Below, one piece after another: positions 47,901 through 59,602 of a stretch of DNA of 64,000 nt. This DNA is from Galerina marginata. Taxonomy: Eukaryota > Basidiomycota > Agaricomycetes > Agaricales > Galerinaceae. The position numbers and the translations under genes are program-made. The notes under the pieces were generated by a model, which worked only from the letters and a program-made list of their open reading frames with translations, was not told the DNA's origin and searched no databases. Within the stretch, counting starts at the first letter, position 1. Every line of letters starts with the position of its first letter. The DNA is taken from positions 806,001 through 870,000 of the forward strand of contig JAECYW010000001.1 in assembly GCA_023014335.1 (NCBI GenBank). Direction: 5' to 3'.

Positions 47901-50900
47901 GTGCAATATCTTGATAAAATGCGCACAAAAGTCGGCATCCATTGGCGACAGGAGGCATCGTGGCTGTATGCAGTGTTCAATTATTGAATTTATGAGAAGG
48001 AATGGCTTTGGCGCTGGTTATCACAATATTAGGACACAAAATTTTATGAGATAGGAAGGGGTTGCTTCACAGTGAGCAAACCAATGTTGCTTTTCCCTGG
48101 CCAACCGCTTAATAGTGAACGCCCGCGAGATTGTCTGCTCTTTGAATTCCTGGGCGAGAATATTCACAAACATATTATACCTATCACGCCGGTTACGATG
48201 CGTAGCGGCTGTTAGGCGTTTCGAGCGATCTGATGACCTGTCTGCGGCGATGTATTGGGAGTCTTCCTGTCGAGACAACGCTCTCAGCTTCGAGCCTTCT
48301 TCATCGTACTTAGAACCTGGAGGCATCAAGTCATATGTAGACAACTGCCAGAAAGTGAGGTAAAATCCAGGCCTAAATAAGAGAACATTAGCTTGATGCA
48401 ATATGACCGATGGCATGAGCAGTGTTACACACCCAATGACTTCATATGCATTCCCAGGCGCGATAGCCTTGATATCATCAAAGTGTGCAGCAAGTTCTGG
48501 GAGCCAAGGACTCTGCAAGAACAGTAAATACTTTAGACAAATTGCCAGAGGGCAGTACGAACATCCTCCTTTGGTAATATGGCAGAGGGTACTGAATCCA
48601 CCTCCATCGCCGTCTCAGGTTCCCCTACTGCAGCAGCTTTTGGATCTGGGACGTCAGAGGGCCCTGAGTTCCCAATTGCTGGGGAGGCGACACGGGAGGC
48701 TGCGGAGCCAGGCTCTCTTTTCGCGGTCAGGGCTGCTTTTAGGCGTTTTTCTGCTTCTTCATTGGCAATGCGCTCTTGCTCTTGCATAGCAAGTGCCGAG
48801 GTCTATTGCATCTGTTGAGCGCCGTCCGGATAAAAGGGTTAAAGTACGAACAAGTAGGGACGCGTTGAGCACTGGTCGTATAATTTGCATACATATTGGG
48901 GGGCAAATTCCATAAACTTGGGCAAGTTCTGGAAAAGGGGGCAAAATCTTGGTGGCATAGTCGTCGGCAGAAATGACCGAAGGAGATGTTAAGACTTCCA
49001 AATATTGCAAGAGGACACCATGCGTCTAGATACCAGGTCAAAGTTGTAATTATGTAAGGACTGGAGTCAAAAACATACTGCATCATAAAGACCAGCCAGT
49101 GATTTCAAGTGAGCATTCGGCGCGTTGTAAACACATGCTTGGCGTTGCTGAGCGACCTGGATAAGAAGAGGAAGGGCCAAAGATGATTCCAGCAGATTCT
49201 TCCCAAGACGCTGAGGACCTTTTAACCCGATATCACTTGGATCTAGACGTGCTCCTCGAACAGCAGATGCAAGGGCTTCGGTACGAAGCGCAGGCCCACC
49301 CGCCATAGCAGCCATTTGCGATTCAGATAGAGTGGGCAAAGGCTCGATACCCGCCATCTTCCAGATCAGTTCACGCAGAACCACAATCTCTGTGGTCTGT
49401 CTGTTGCTAAGCTGGTGGACAATGTATTGGAGGACCGCAGAAAGATCCGCGCCATATCTTCTGAAGAGCATTCCTAAGAATGACGCGAGACCTACAGCGA
49501 GGATGAGTAAAGGTGGCAAACAGTTGAGAAAATCCACATACTTTGAAGCCAATCTGAAGTATTGACGCCATCGTCTTTGACTCGTTCTTTGCCTGGATTT
49601 GCTAGTGCAGGCAACTGCGATGAAAACAAGAATATCGAAACCCATGTTAGTCACGTTTTTCAAAGCTTGGATAACGACATCTGCGAGATTGTCATAAGCC
49701 ATAACCTGATTGACGGCATGGGTGAAAAAGATGCATGGGTTCGAGTGGGACATTTTTGCGACAGCTCCTGACAAAGAATCGATGGTGTTGTGTGATAATC
49801 GACGAAGAATGCCCTTAGATTCTCGTTCTGCCTGGACCGCACGAATGCGAAGCTCAGGATGCGACTGGTAGGTATTTCGCCATTCACCATATAGTCTCCA
49901 TCGATGAGAAGTGCTGTACAAGCGTATTATGGCCCAGACCTCCACAGTGAAGACAGCATTTCCCCTCACAAGAGACAGGGACGGAAGAAGGTATTGTCGA
50001 AGAGCAGTAAACCAAAATGTGGTGATAGGATGTTTTGGATCATCATCAAGTATCGACTTCCTAGTTTTTGTGATTGGGTCAACCAAAAGCGACTGAAGAT
50101 CCAGACGACCAAGCTTCACAAATTTGGTGAGGAAGAAAGGGTCTCGTGAGACCTGGACACCGATAAAACGAAGGAGTGGTTCAACAACGTCTTTTAGGTC
50201 ATCCAGGGAGTTACAGATTGGTATTCTGTCTGCCCAATCGGGAAAGAAGAATACAAAATCGGTGGTGTTTGTGCTGGGAGGTACTGGGGCCCAGAGGGTT
50301 AAAACCGGCTTGCGAGGATTAGGTTGGACTAGCCCAGAGGGGCCATAGCGCGCTTTTGGCCGGTTAAAGCTTGGATTCCGCTCCTTAGAAAACTTGCTGT
50401 CATACAAGGCGGAGATGGAGATTTTTAGGATGCGTATCATGAGGTCAGCAATTTCAGGATTGGCATCAACCAACCACCGAAACTTAGACATAATGGCAAT
50501 TGCAGGCTTGAGGGCACCAACAGCGAGGAGACTTGTCAAGAGGCCGACCTTCTGGTTGCTGCTCTTCGAGTCCAACTTCTTTGGCTCAGGGGGGGGCTGC
50601 CGCCAAAGCCTTTGACTGAGATGAAGATGGTCCTGATTCCAGAGGCGCGGCCATTGCAAGCAGGCTGCTCTTTGCTCCAGATATTCTGGTTCGAACATCT
50701 GCCAGGTATTCTTCCCGGAAAGCGTCCATGTCTTCATCCTTTGGTGAAAGCTGAAATGCACTAAGCTACTAATCAACGAAGAAAGTAATATGGTGCTTAC
50801 ATGCGGATACAGATCCTCTAAGGCAATGAAGCCCTCCCGGATTAAAATAGCAGCAGTGTGAAAGAGGTTTCGTGGTGTGTGTTCAGATACGTCTGCTGAC

Positions 50901-52228
50901 TGCTGGAAGTCAGAATTTGTTGATACTTCATATACTTGTACGAACCTGATAGTAGCTAAATTTGAATCCCAAGACCTGAGCTAACACGCGAGCACCACCA
51001 CTCTTCTTAGTAGCAGGAGATATTACTTGTGCCTCTGCCAAAGTCAAAACTTCATCCAAGTTTTTGCCTCTGTAAGTCATTTCTGGGATATCGGGGTTTA
51101 CATCCATGGCTTCATTTACAGGAAGAGGGCGACGATATGAACCGGACCAGGGAGAAAATGACAACAGGGCGAGGAAAAAGGAATAGTGTGTTGTGAGATG
51201 CCGAGAGAGGACATCAAGAATGATGTCCAAAGCTCGATTGGGATCCAAGTCGAAGTAGCCTATAAGGCTGATAACCTTCTCCCACACAGGTCGTGCTCGT
51301 TCTTCAATGACAGAATAAGCCTCAGTCGGGCGGCCAGTTTGAGGGGAATGCGGAGGCCCAAGGCTACTAGTCAGCTCTACAGTAAGTTTGCTGTATCCCT
51401 CTGACTGTTCGCGAAGTAGATTGAACTTGTTTTGTTTATAACTTCACGAGTAGAATATTATATAAGTAAGCTTTCCGCAGCAAATAATTCTAGAACTCAC
51501 AACAGCCCAGTCCTTGTTCGTATTTCTTTCTTGTCCTGTGCACCTTTATCTTGAATAAGACCCACACTGGCTAGAACCGCTGTCTCCAATCTTTCTCGAC
51601 AGTGGTCGGGGCTGATAATCCGAAATTCCTAAAAAGTAAAACTCATTAACAAAGCACACTGCGTACGTAAAACCACAAACCAAAAGCTTCATGACAATCG
51701 CAGGAATCCGTTGCTTATCGATTTCAGCATTCTGTTGGGCCTTCCTAGCTTTGTTTATGAGGGTCGCCACGTCCTTAGAAGATATTTTCCCTTCTCCTGA
51801 AGCAGTCGTGGCTAGGCGTGCCTCGTTCAGCAATTCATCCAACTCTGTGTCCACAGACCATATTAAATCGACAAGGTGATCTCCAAATATGACCGCGTGT
51901 GGCGGTAATCTCGGTGATGCGCTGGAAGACGATGGCAGAGCGCGAAGTACTGACTGCACGAATTCAGCGAACGCTGTGGGCGTCAATGGATGTGGCGGAG
52001 ACCATGTGAGCAATGTGGCGCATAGAAGGGTATTGTATGCAGTTGTAAGAACATCCAGGCAATTTGGATCCGTAGAATTACAGTGAGGTGCGATGAGCAT
52101 GTTGCGACTTTGAGATGAATACTATTAGAGCGCGCAGTCCAATTGGTTTGTGCTAACACGTACCATTCCGAGTCACCTCCCCTGCTCCAATTCTTCAGGC
52201 AGCCGCGAACAGTATTGACGATGTCCAT
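44933..52228 (-). CDS. THO2: THO complex subunit 2 (THO2/THOC2)
   Basis: Largest subunit of THO/TREX, which couples transcription to mRNA export and limits R-loops in the nucleus. Begins MDIVNTVRGCLKNWSRGGDS at 52228. Characteristic segments are LINKARKAQQNAEIDKQRIP, FRIISPDHCRERLETAVLAS, FDLDPNRALDIILDVLSRHL and, in a long exon (about 50760-49070), the THOC2 core (FLTKFVKLGRLDLQSLLVDP, HPELRIRAVQAERESKGILR, LSHNTIDSLSGAVAKMSHSN). The Tho2 domain contains SPWLPELAAHFDDIKAIAPG and FYLTFWQLSTYDLMPPGSKY. The last 450 residues are disordered, with an RD/RE dipeptide tract of about 50 residues (46100-45890) ending in a basic tail (PPKRPRTNNNNNSRGHSRHP). At 7.3 kb it is the longest gene in the window, with about 15 introns. 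Confidence 0.9.
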
Positions 52229-52850
52229 TCACCGTTCTCCAGGTTTGTGGACTTTGCAAGGGAGAGTGATATGAAAGCCACGCTCAGCAGTGTGGACGAG
52301 GTGAGCAGCCGGAGACAGTCACCGAAGACGAAATTGGACCGTATTGTTTACGACAGTTTGCTTGGCCCACCAAAATCAACAATTGGTTAATTACCTAATG
52401 CCTCGTCGGTTAGATATACGCAGATCACTGTCATCATGATCTGAGCCTCCGGTTTCATGTGTTCCACGTCTTCTTATTATACGTTCTCGGTCTCTTTCCT
52501 CGGAAGTTCTTCAAAAATCCGGTGCATAAAGCCTTGTACTTGTTTGCTATAGCTATCTCTCTATGGCTGTGTCATTCTGTCTGGATTGTATCTTAAGGTA
52601 ACGGTGTACAACCTGCTCCAAGTCATATCCAGGCGCCAGGTGGAAAATGGGCTTTCTTTGACTGTCGAACGTTGCGCGTTGCGGTGATTGTTGCCCTTGG
52701 AGTTAAATAAATCCTCCATTCGAAGAACTGGCATATGCATTATCCAGATGGAGCTGCTGAAAATTCTGGCATGTGAACTTCTGTGAACGTATAAAACCTC
52801 GTCATCCCGAATCTTCTTCTTTGGCTGTACATTCTGCTGAGGCTCTAACC
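52229..52850. other. Divergent intergenic region, THO2 / GH105-like gene
   Basis: About 620 bp, no gene recognised on either strand. It holds the two promoters. Confidence 0.5.
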
Positions 52851-54387
52851 ATGGCCCCCTTGGTTCATGGCTTGATTGCCCTCTCAACGTCGTTTGTCGC
52901 GGCACTTACCTCTCTTGAACCGGGTTTCAATGCCTCAACTATCTCCCGTGTTCGGTTAAATTTGTTGGAAGTTGCTTCGGCGAGGTTGGTCGCTTCTATG
53001 ACAACAGCCTGTCTGCGCTCAATGCTGCTTTCAGCTGGGAGCTGGGTACAGCAGCGGAGGCGCTGTTGGAACTTTCCTGGCCTTCTCTCTCGGTCTTCAA
53101 TTCCACCGCCTTTCCCCCTCCCACTCGTCTGAAAACCAGCGCTCTCCCGATTGACGTGTTAAACATTCGCAAACAAGTCAGTTTTTGGCACGATTGGCGA
53201 TGAAATGTATATTTATTCCCTCTCCCTTAGGACAGTTTCCGAAAAACCTTCCGGTTCTCTAGCACTGGTACCCAACCAAGGTTCTGCTGCAGATCCTGCG
53301 AGTAAGTGAACGAAGACCTTTCTCACAGTACGTGGCTCAATGGCTGCGTTTTGGCACCTTCCAGGCATCGGTGTAGCCGTTTTATTAGCCAACTGGACGC
53401 GCACTAATGTATCCAACCACGACTATGCAAATGCAGCCTCCGATCAACTAAAATACCTTCTGGATTTTGCCCCACGTTCTCCAGATGGTGCGATCTCTCA
53501 TCGGGCAGACGAAGTACAATTGTGGTTAGTTCTTCTTTTACAACGCCGAGTATTCTGTGCCCAATACTTGTCCAAATATGACAGGGCTGATTTTGTTTAC
53601 ATGGTCCCCCCTTTCATTGCATATTTTGGATCACTGCAAGGAGGGGTTGATGGTCGCACACTTCTTCAAGCCGCATATGATCAATGTCGCCTATATCGTG
53701 ACGCTTTGAGGGACGATTCTGGACTTTGGAGGCACATCACCTTGGGTTCTTTCGAAGATAAGACACATTGGGCAACAGGTGCGTCACAGACTTCTTACAG
53801 TTGCCAAGTCTCTCATTTACAGTTTATTCCCTTAGGTAACGCCTGGGCCGCTGCGGGAATGCTACGCGTTCTTTCCACATTGAACCACACATCCGAAGGC
53901 CAAAAATTCTCTGGTCAGCAAGCCAATCTTACGCAATGGATAGACGAAATCTTGGAGGCTTCGTGGTCTCACCAGGTTTGTGTCGTAGCAAACTATGCTC
54001 AAGCTCAAGCTCATATTTTGATTATTTACAAGAGCGCCAACGGAACATTGCTTAATGTGATTGATGATCCAACGTCCTTTAGCGATACTTCCTCGACTGC
54101 TCTTCTTGCATCCGTGACCTATCGCATGGCCATTTTCAAGAACGATACATCTTTGATTTCCCGCTGCAAACAGTGCCCTCCATTTAATAAAAAATAGCCT
54201 GCAAGGCGGATGGCTCCAGAACACTGTCGATCCAGTGACCTTCCATAATCCTCTTCCTCAGGGAAACACAGCCCCGAAGGCCAGGCCTTCGTCCTTCTAC
54301 TACAGGCAGCATGGCGAGCTTTCTCGGCCTTTGAAACAAAACTACACAAAACCACTTGAAAGGACTTTGGACGACCTTGCTCGTTGA
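52851..54387 (+). CDS. Secreted six-hairpin glycosidase (GH88/GH105-like)
   Basis: Probable unsaturated glucuronyl or rhamnogalacturonyl hydrolase acting on plant or microbial polysaccharide. The start (MAPLVHGLIALSTSFVAALT) is a signal peptide. Exons then read SWELGTAAEALLELSWPSLS, AFWHLPGIGVAVLLANWTRT and APRSPDGAISHRADEVQLW. Next come ADFVYMVPPFIAYFGSLQGG, LLQAAYDQCRLYRDALRDDS, WRHITLGSFEDKTHWATGNA and WAAAGMLRVLSTLNHTSEGQ. The Asp in ADFVYM and the HWATGNAWAAAGM segment match the active-site layout of six-hairpin glycosidases. The frame breaks at 54161-54163: with one C fewer the C-terminal exon continues ANSALHLIKNSLQGGW to LERTLDDLAR and TGA at 54385. Either a sequence error or a recent inactivation. 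Confidence 0.78.
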
Positions 54388-55260
54388 TTTTCGTCACAGT
54401 GCGCACTACTTTATGCTTAAGAATTGTTATATATATCCCAAATTTACTGGTAAAAATGTACGAACTGTCAATAATTTATGTACATTATCATTAAAACTAT
54501 ATATCATGATTAGACCAGAAATATATGATTTACCGAATATTTAAATAAAGAAGGACTCGGAAGAGCTCAGAAGTTAGCTCGAAATTACCTCCAACGTCGT
54601 GTTCTGAATCTAGACGTCCATACTTATAAAAACCGAGCCTTTCCGGACTGAGCGATTTTCGATCGTTGTCTATTTTTGCCTTGCTGCTGTTAATAAAGAA
54701 CTTGGCGTGACATCTACACATATCTGTTCGCATTTTGGACGCTCGGGAGATCGACGGCATGGCAGTAGGTCTCTCGACTGAATACCTCCTTGCTATGGTC
54801 ATCACTATGCCATTCAATGCACTGCAGGAGATTGGCCCCTTCCTACGTTCAGGTGAGAGAAGAAAAGAGTTGTGTCGTTGCTGGGGAGTTTCATCACCTC
54901 ACAATCTACTCACGCCATCGTCGGAGGAACGAAGTGGCGAAGCGTTGGCCTTGGCAGTAACATACTGATGACAAGCCTTCCAGCAGTTATTCGCTCTCCG
55001 TCAACGCAGTATGTAAGGGAGCTGGTCCAAACTTGAAACTCTATTTCTACCTGACACAGTGACAGCTCGACTCGTGTCGTTCTCCTTGGCCCTCCTTATC
55101 CTCCACGCTCTCTCTCAGGTATCCGGTTGACCTCTCTAGCAGCCCGACTATAAATCAATTCCTTGTTTCCTGGGTATCAAAATCTGCACACTTGCATTTG
55201 CACTCCAATTTGGGTCATCGACTTAGGCGTCATTTTAGCCACTAGCGCTCAAGCCATACC
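54388..55260. other. Intergenic region, no gene recognised
   Basis: About 870 bp. The left 150 bp is AT-rich, as expected for a 3' region. Frames at 54530-54817 (-) and 54735-54968 (+) have no domains. Confidence 0.5.
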
Positions 55261-57394
55261 ATGTCTGCTCTCAACTCCAACTCCAACGCTCGCCAAAGGG
55301 GTCAAAATCTGCGTATCCAAGATGAAGAGCTAGGAGAACTTGAGCCAAAGCCGAATCTGCACACACCGGCAGTCTCGCCAGGACCAGAATCTTCAACCCG
55401 TCGTCGGTTCCAGGAATTTTCCGAAGAAATCTCCCAAACACTCAAACTACAAGAAAACAAAGAAGAGCTGGTCAGATTCTGGGACCAGTTCACGCGGAAA
55501 GGGAAGAGAAAGATTGGTGTTATGGAAAGCTTGAAGGCCATTCTCTATTCGTCGTGTAAGGGCTTTGTCTTTCGTGCCTTCGCTATTTTGTCTAATTCCC
55601 GCTTCCTAGGGTTGAACTTCTTCCTCGTCCTCATTCCACTAGCATGGATATCCAATTTTCTGGGTTGGAATGATGAAATCACATTCGTTCGTACGTATGC
55701 TTATAATAACGGACATTCAAAAGGCTTATGAAACTGCAGTGTGTTTCTTCGCAATCGTCCCACTTGAGCGGCTATTCGACTGGGGTGGTGAACAGATGGC
55801 CTTCTATCTCGGCAAGGAACTTGGGGATTTGCTAGTGATAACGCTCAATAAGCAAGTATACCTTTGTTATCTCCGGTAAAAGACCAACTCCGTTAATCAG
55901 ATAAATTTAGCGCTGTCGAGGCGACACTTGCGATTCTTCTTCTCAAGAGATGCGAGTGAGTACAAACAGCTTGATTTGTACAGGAACATTCATGACATTC
56001 CCATAGACTGATATTGTTGAAGTCAACAATTATTGGTAGGCATGCATTCCATTCCAGCAATCATTCGTTCAACGGAATATGAGCAGGTGTTGTGATTTTA
56101 CACCTCTTATTGGTACCGGGTACTGCTTTTGTGACTGGTGGAGCACGCGTGATTCAGCAAGACCTGCACCCACATCTGACGGAGTTGAATCATTCCTTGT
56201 TGACAATCGGGTTTGTTTTCGTTCTAGTATTCTATCTCTATTTTTGACGATGCCGGCTGGTACAGAGTGCTGACGTTGCTTATCCCTGCTGCCTTTTTCT
56301 CCGCTATGGACTCTTCGTTTTCTATCGACGGAGAAACTGGTGCACAGAGTGTTGTCACAGACGGAACTCGTCATACGTTCCTTCAGATGAGCCGCGGCCT
56401 AGCTGTTTTGCTGCTCGTGGTGTGAGTCTTCATAGTAATGATATGCGCAACATACCACCCACTAAACATTTGCCCCTTAAAGTTATGTTTGCTCCCGAAT
56501 TTATTTACACAACCCTCCTGGCGAGGACAACGCTCTTGACCTTGCCGAGACCCTCCATGCGCCTGTTGCTTTGAAAGAACACCTAGCACGCCTTCGAGAG
56601 GAAGACCCTGAGGTCAACCAATGGGTATGCATGTTGATGCTTGCTATCTGTATCGGTTTAATGGCCGCTACAGCCGAATATGTGAGTTTCTGTCCCTACT
56701 GGTTCTGTGTACTTGTGTTCATTTTATCAGTTGGTTGAAAGTATTGATTTCGTTCGAGGAAAAGCGGGTATTAGGCAAGAGTATGTTTTGTGTTCCATGT
56801 TTAGGTTTCATGTTGACGTGTTAATCGCAGATGGTTTGGTCTGATCTTGCTCCCCATCGTCTCCTTTGCTGCGGATGGCACAGTCGCGATTGTGTACTTC
56901 GTTCGCTACATGTTCAAGCATTTCTTTCGTGAACCTAGTCCTCCACCCACTCTGGCAAAAGGAGAGGCCATCGACCTTAGTATTCAATTCACACTCTTCT
57001 GGATGCCTTTGTTTGTGCTCCTCGGTTGGTGGACAGATAAGCCTTTGACACTGCTGTTTGGTAAGGGTATATGAATATCTATACCCTAGTCACGACTGAC
57101 CTTCTTGGCAGAGACATTTGAAGTGGCTATTTTAATAGGATCTTGCTTCTTGGTCAACTATGTCACTGCCGATTCAAAGACGAACTGGGCTGAAGGTGTC
57201 GCCATGGTGTCCTTTTATTGTATGATTGTAAGTTCCTCCTCATCTAAATATGGATCTCTTCTAATAAGCTCTACTCGTGCCAGGCCCTCTGCTCTTGGTT
57301 CTACCAAGGTCAAAAAGAAATCCAGCTCCTTTCACATTGTGGAACCGTGGCAGACACACTAGCTGCTGCTCTCAATGGCACACTGAAGGATTAA
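55261..57394 (+). CDS. VCX1: CAX-type Ca2+/H+ exchanger
   Basis: Proton-driven exporter of cytosolic Ca2+ into the vacuole or other acidic organelles. The N-terminal 95 residues are hydrophilic. Membrane segments follow: LNFFLVLIPLAWISNFLGW, VLCFFAIVPLERLFDWGGE, DLLVITLNNAVEATLAILLL, STIIGVVILHLLLVPGTAFV, LTLLIPAAFFSAMD, SRGLAVLLLVVYVCS, MLMLAICIGLMAATAEYLVE, FGLILLPIVSFAADGTVAIV, FTLFWMPLFVLLGWWTDKPL and ILIGSCFLVNYVTADSKTNW. The two CAX repeats are seen as NNAVEATLAI and FAADGTVAIVYF. In the first, the usual Gly of GNAVE is Asn. In the second, the usual N/GN-x-x-E core is replaced by ADGTVA. An acidic loop (GEDNALDLAE) separates the halves. About 12 small exons; stop TAA at 57392-57394. Confidence 0.85.
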
Positions 57395-57546
57395 GACTAA
57401 TTGGTTGTATGTTGTATATTGTTCTCTCTATTGTCCCCTGTTCATCCGAGTGCATGGGTAGCTAAATAATGAGTAGGGTGTGGGTATGATGATAATTACT
57501 TTGCAAGCCAGAATAAAATCGTCGGACAAGATTGCTGAGTCCATAA

Positions 57547-58699
57547 CTACAAATTTTCTGGGGTATCTGTGAGTAATTTACCCGAAATAGACCTGCCTAA
57601 ACCTTCGACGTGTCGGTGGATGATTGCAGTAACCTCCTTCCGAACCGAAGGCGCGATTACCTGTTCAACGCCTCTGCGGGCTTGAGTTGTGCCATTGCGC
57701 CTCGGGGTTTTTTTGAGGGACAAAGCCATTTTGAGCTCATGGGCTGGTACAGGCTCACCAAACGTGACAGTGAGACGTGCGCCGATACGAGGCAAGTATT
57801 TGTAAGGAAAGGCTCGACCTTCAGGCATCAGTTGGTCGAAACCGCTGATCCACATTGGAATGACCACAGGGGTTGTGTTGACCTCCATTAAGATACGGCC
57901 ACTAATGAGATTGATAAGCGATGGGCGTAAACAAGTAGGTAGACTATGAAGTACTCACACACCCCATTTAAATCGCGGAAGGTGGGCGACACCCTGTTTG
58001 TCTCGAAAGTAAGTGTCTGGCTGATTTACTTTGCTTTCACAGTATAGATGCACCTTGGTAGAGGTAGGCTATATCAGGAGGGAGAAAAACACGTGGGGAT
58101 AAAGAAGTACCCAGCGTCCCTCGTTCAGCTTTTGAATTGCGGTATCAACGGCAGGCTGATAGATCCCTTTGCCTCTGAACGTTTCAAGAGTTTGCCCAAG
58201 AGAAAAGAAGGCCGAAAATACACTTGCTAGGTCAAAATAATATCAAGGCATAAGATAAGTGCACTACTTGAGAGGACTATAAATCACTCACGGATTAGTG
58301 AAAATGACCTCGGAAGCACCGAGGGCCCAGCGAGTCGTCCGAGAACTCAAATACCACCGTGCAGGAAGAACACCCCAAGTCATAGGGTCATCCAGCCTAA
58401 GATGCGACAAGATACTTAGCCTTTCATAATGCAGCGGGTTTTAAACGCACGTCGAAATGTGGTTGCAGACTGGAGTTCAGGTCAACACGTGCGGATTTGT
58501 GAAAGCTAGCAGGCGCACCAGTGAGCACTCCCTGTCGGCTACGCAGAGCATCTTTGAGGATTTGGAGGCCGTTTACTTTGACTGTACAGAGACCTGAATT
58601 GAGAAAGGCCTTGCAAGTAATACAGACTGCAGTGACGATTGCGCTGGAGAGGAAGGCGCGCGCTGACATGAGGAGTCGAAGGAAAGAGGCGACGATCAT
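57547..58699 (-). CDS. TAZ1: Tafazzin (lysophospholipid acyltransferase)
   Basis: Mitochondrial transacylase that remodels cardiolipin. The start at 58699 gives an amphipathic hydrophobic N-terminus (MIVASFLRLLMSARAFLSSA). After SRQGVLT and an intron, a tiny exon supplies the catalytic HX4D motif: VCNHIST joined to LDDPMTWGVLPARWYLSSRT. Further conserved segments are ALGASEVIFTNP, FSLGQTLETFRGKGIYQ, HLYGEGKVNQPDTYFRDKQG, PRFKWGVGRILMEVNTTPVV and PMWISGFDQLMPEGRAFPYK. The end is SGKLLTDTPENL, stop at 57547. The DDPMTWG and GRILME signatures separate tafazzin from general PlsC acyltransferases. Confidence 0.92.
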
Positions 58700-58873
58700 T
58701 CGTTTGAGTAGCCCGGGAAAGGCCGAGGATCAGTAATTGCGCGGACGTAAGCGTGATTTGTCGTTCCCCAAAGAAAATCGAACGACGAGTAAGAAAAGGG
58801 CCGGGTTGTCTATTTCACTCTATTTTATTGGCCTCTGTCATCTCAGAGGGGCAGCGCACCCGCGCCCGCGAAG

Positions 58874-59503
58874 ATGTTGGCTCTCATGGCTCTGAGCTCT
58901 GTCGCCGCTCTCCTCTTCGTCTACATATTCATGCCCGCCCTATGGCTCTCCATCATGTCTGTTGACGAGTCTCTCGACGCCCATGAATCTGGTCTTGCCC
59001 TTGTTGCTTCACGTATGTTCTTTCAACTTCTCCTCACCCCGACCTCGGTCTCACTCCCTGCAACAGGAAATCCTTTTCGTGAAACAGGTCCGCCAGCTAA
59101 CATGGCGAAGCTTATCTTGCTACGACACAAAGTCAGTCTCGCTTCCTTGGCGCGTTTCGAACGCTTTCCTGACATGCCGCCTCTGGCAGATCCAAACAAG
59201 TAACAGGAAACGACGCAGCTCCTCCCATTCGCGGCAGGCCTCACGAACGTTCAGTATCCCTACATCCCGTACCTCAAAGGCAACCTGGATGCGCTTCGGG
59301 AAACCATTCGGAGGGAAACAGTACCATTGATACACGCGTTCGCCCGGCTTTCCCAGCCCCCGCCCCCTTCGTCAGCTCCGTTATTATTATACCCGCCATA
59401 TTTCGATTTCTTATGGATCTGTACCACCAACATCCGTACTCGCTTTGTCCCCGTTTTCAACCTCCCCCACCCTTTGGTCATCGCCTTTCCCTACGCAGGT
59501 TGA
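58874..59503 (+). CDS. Small membrane protein of unknown function
   Basis: Three exons (58874-59012, 59067-59131, 59217-59503) join in phase to about 160 residues. The N-terminus is one long hydrophobic helix (LALMALSSVAALLFVYIFMP) that could be a signal anchor. The middle includes RNPFRETGPPANMAKLILLR, GLTNVQYPYIPYLKGNLDAL and RETIRRETVPLIHAFARLSQ. The C-terminal part is hydrophobic and Pro-rich (LLLYPPYFDFLWICTTNIRT, FVPVFNLPHPLVIAFPYAG). I do not recognise a family. Splice sites are canonical and the product has no low-complexity sign of a chance ORF. It is divergent from tafazzin (174 bp) and converges on claspin. Confidence 0.55.
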
Positions 59504-59602
59504 TTTACTCTGTGCAGCTGGACGTATTTGAAAAGTTGAATACAAACCGTTATCCAATTACATGTACTATATTACACTTCCAAAGAAGACAGAACTACTA
59601 AT

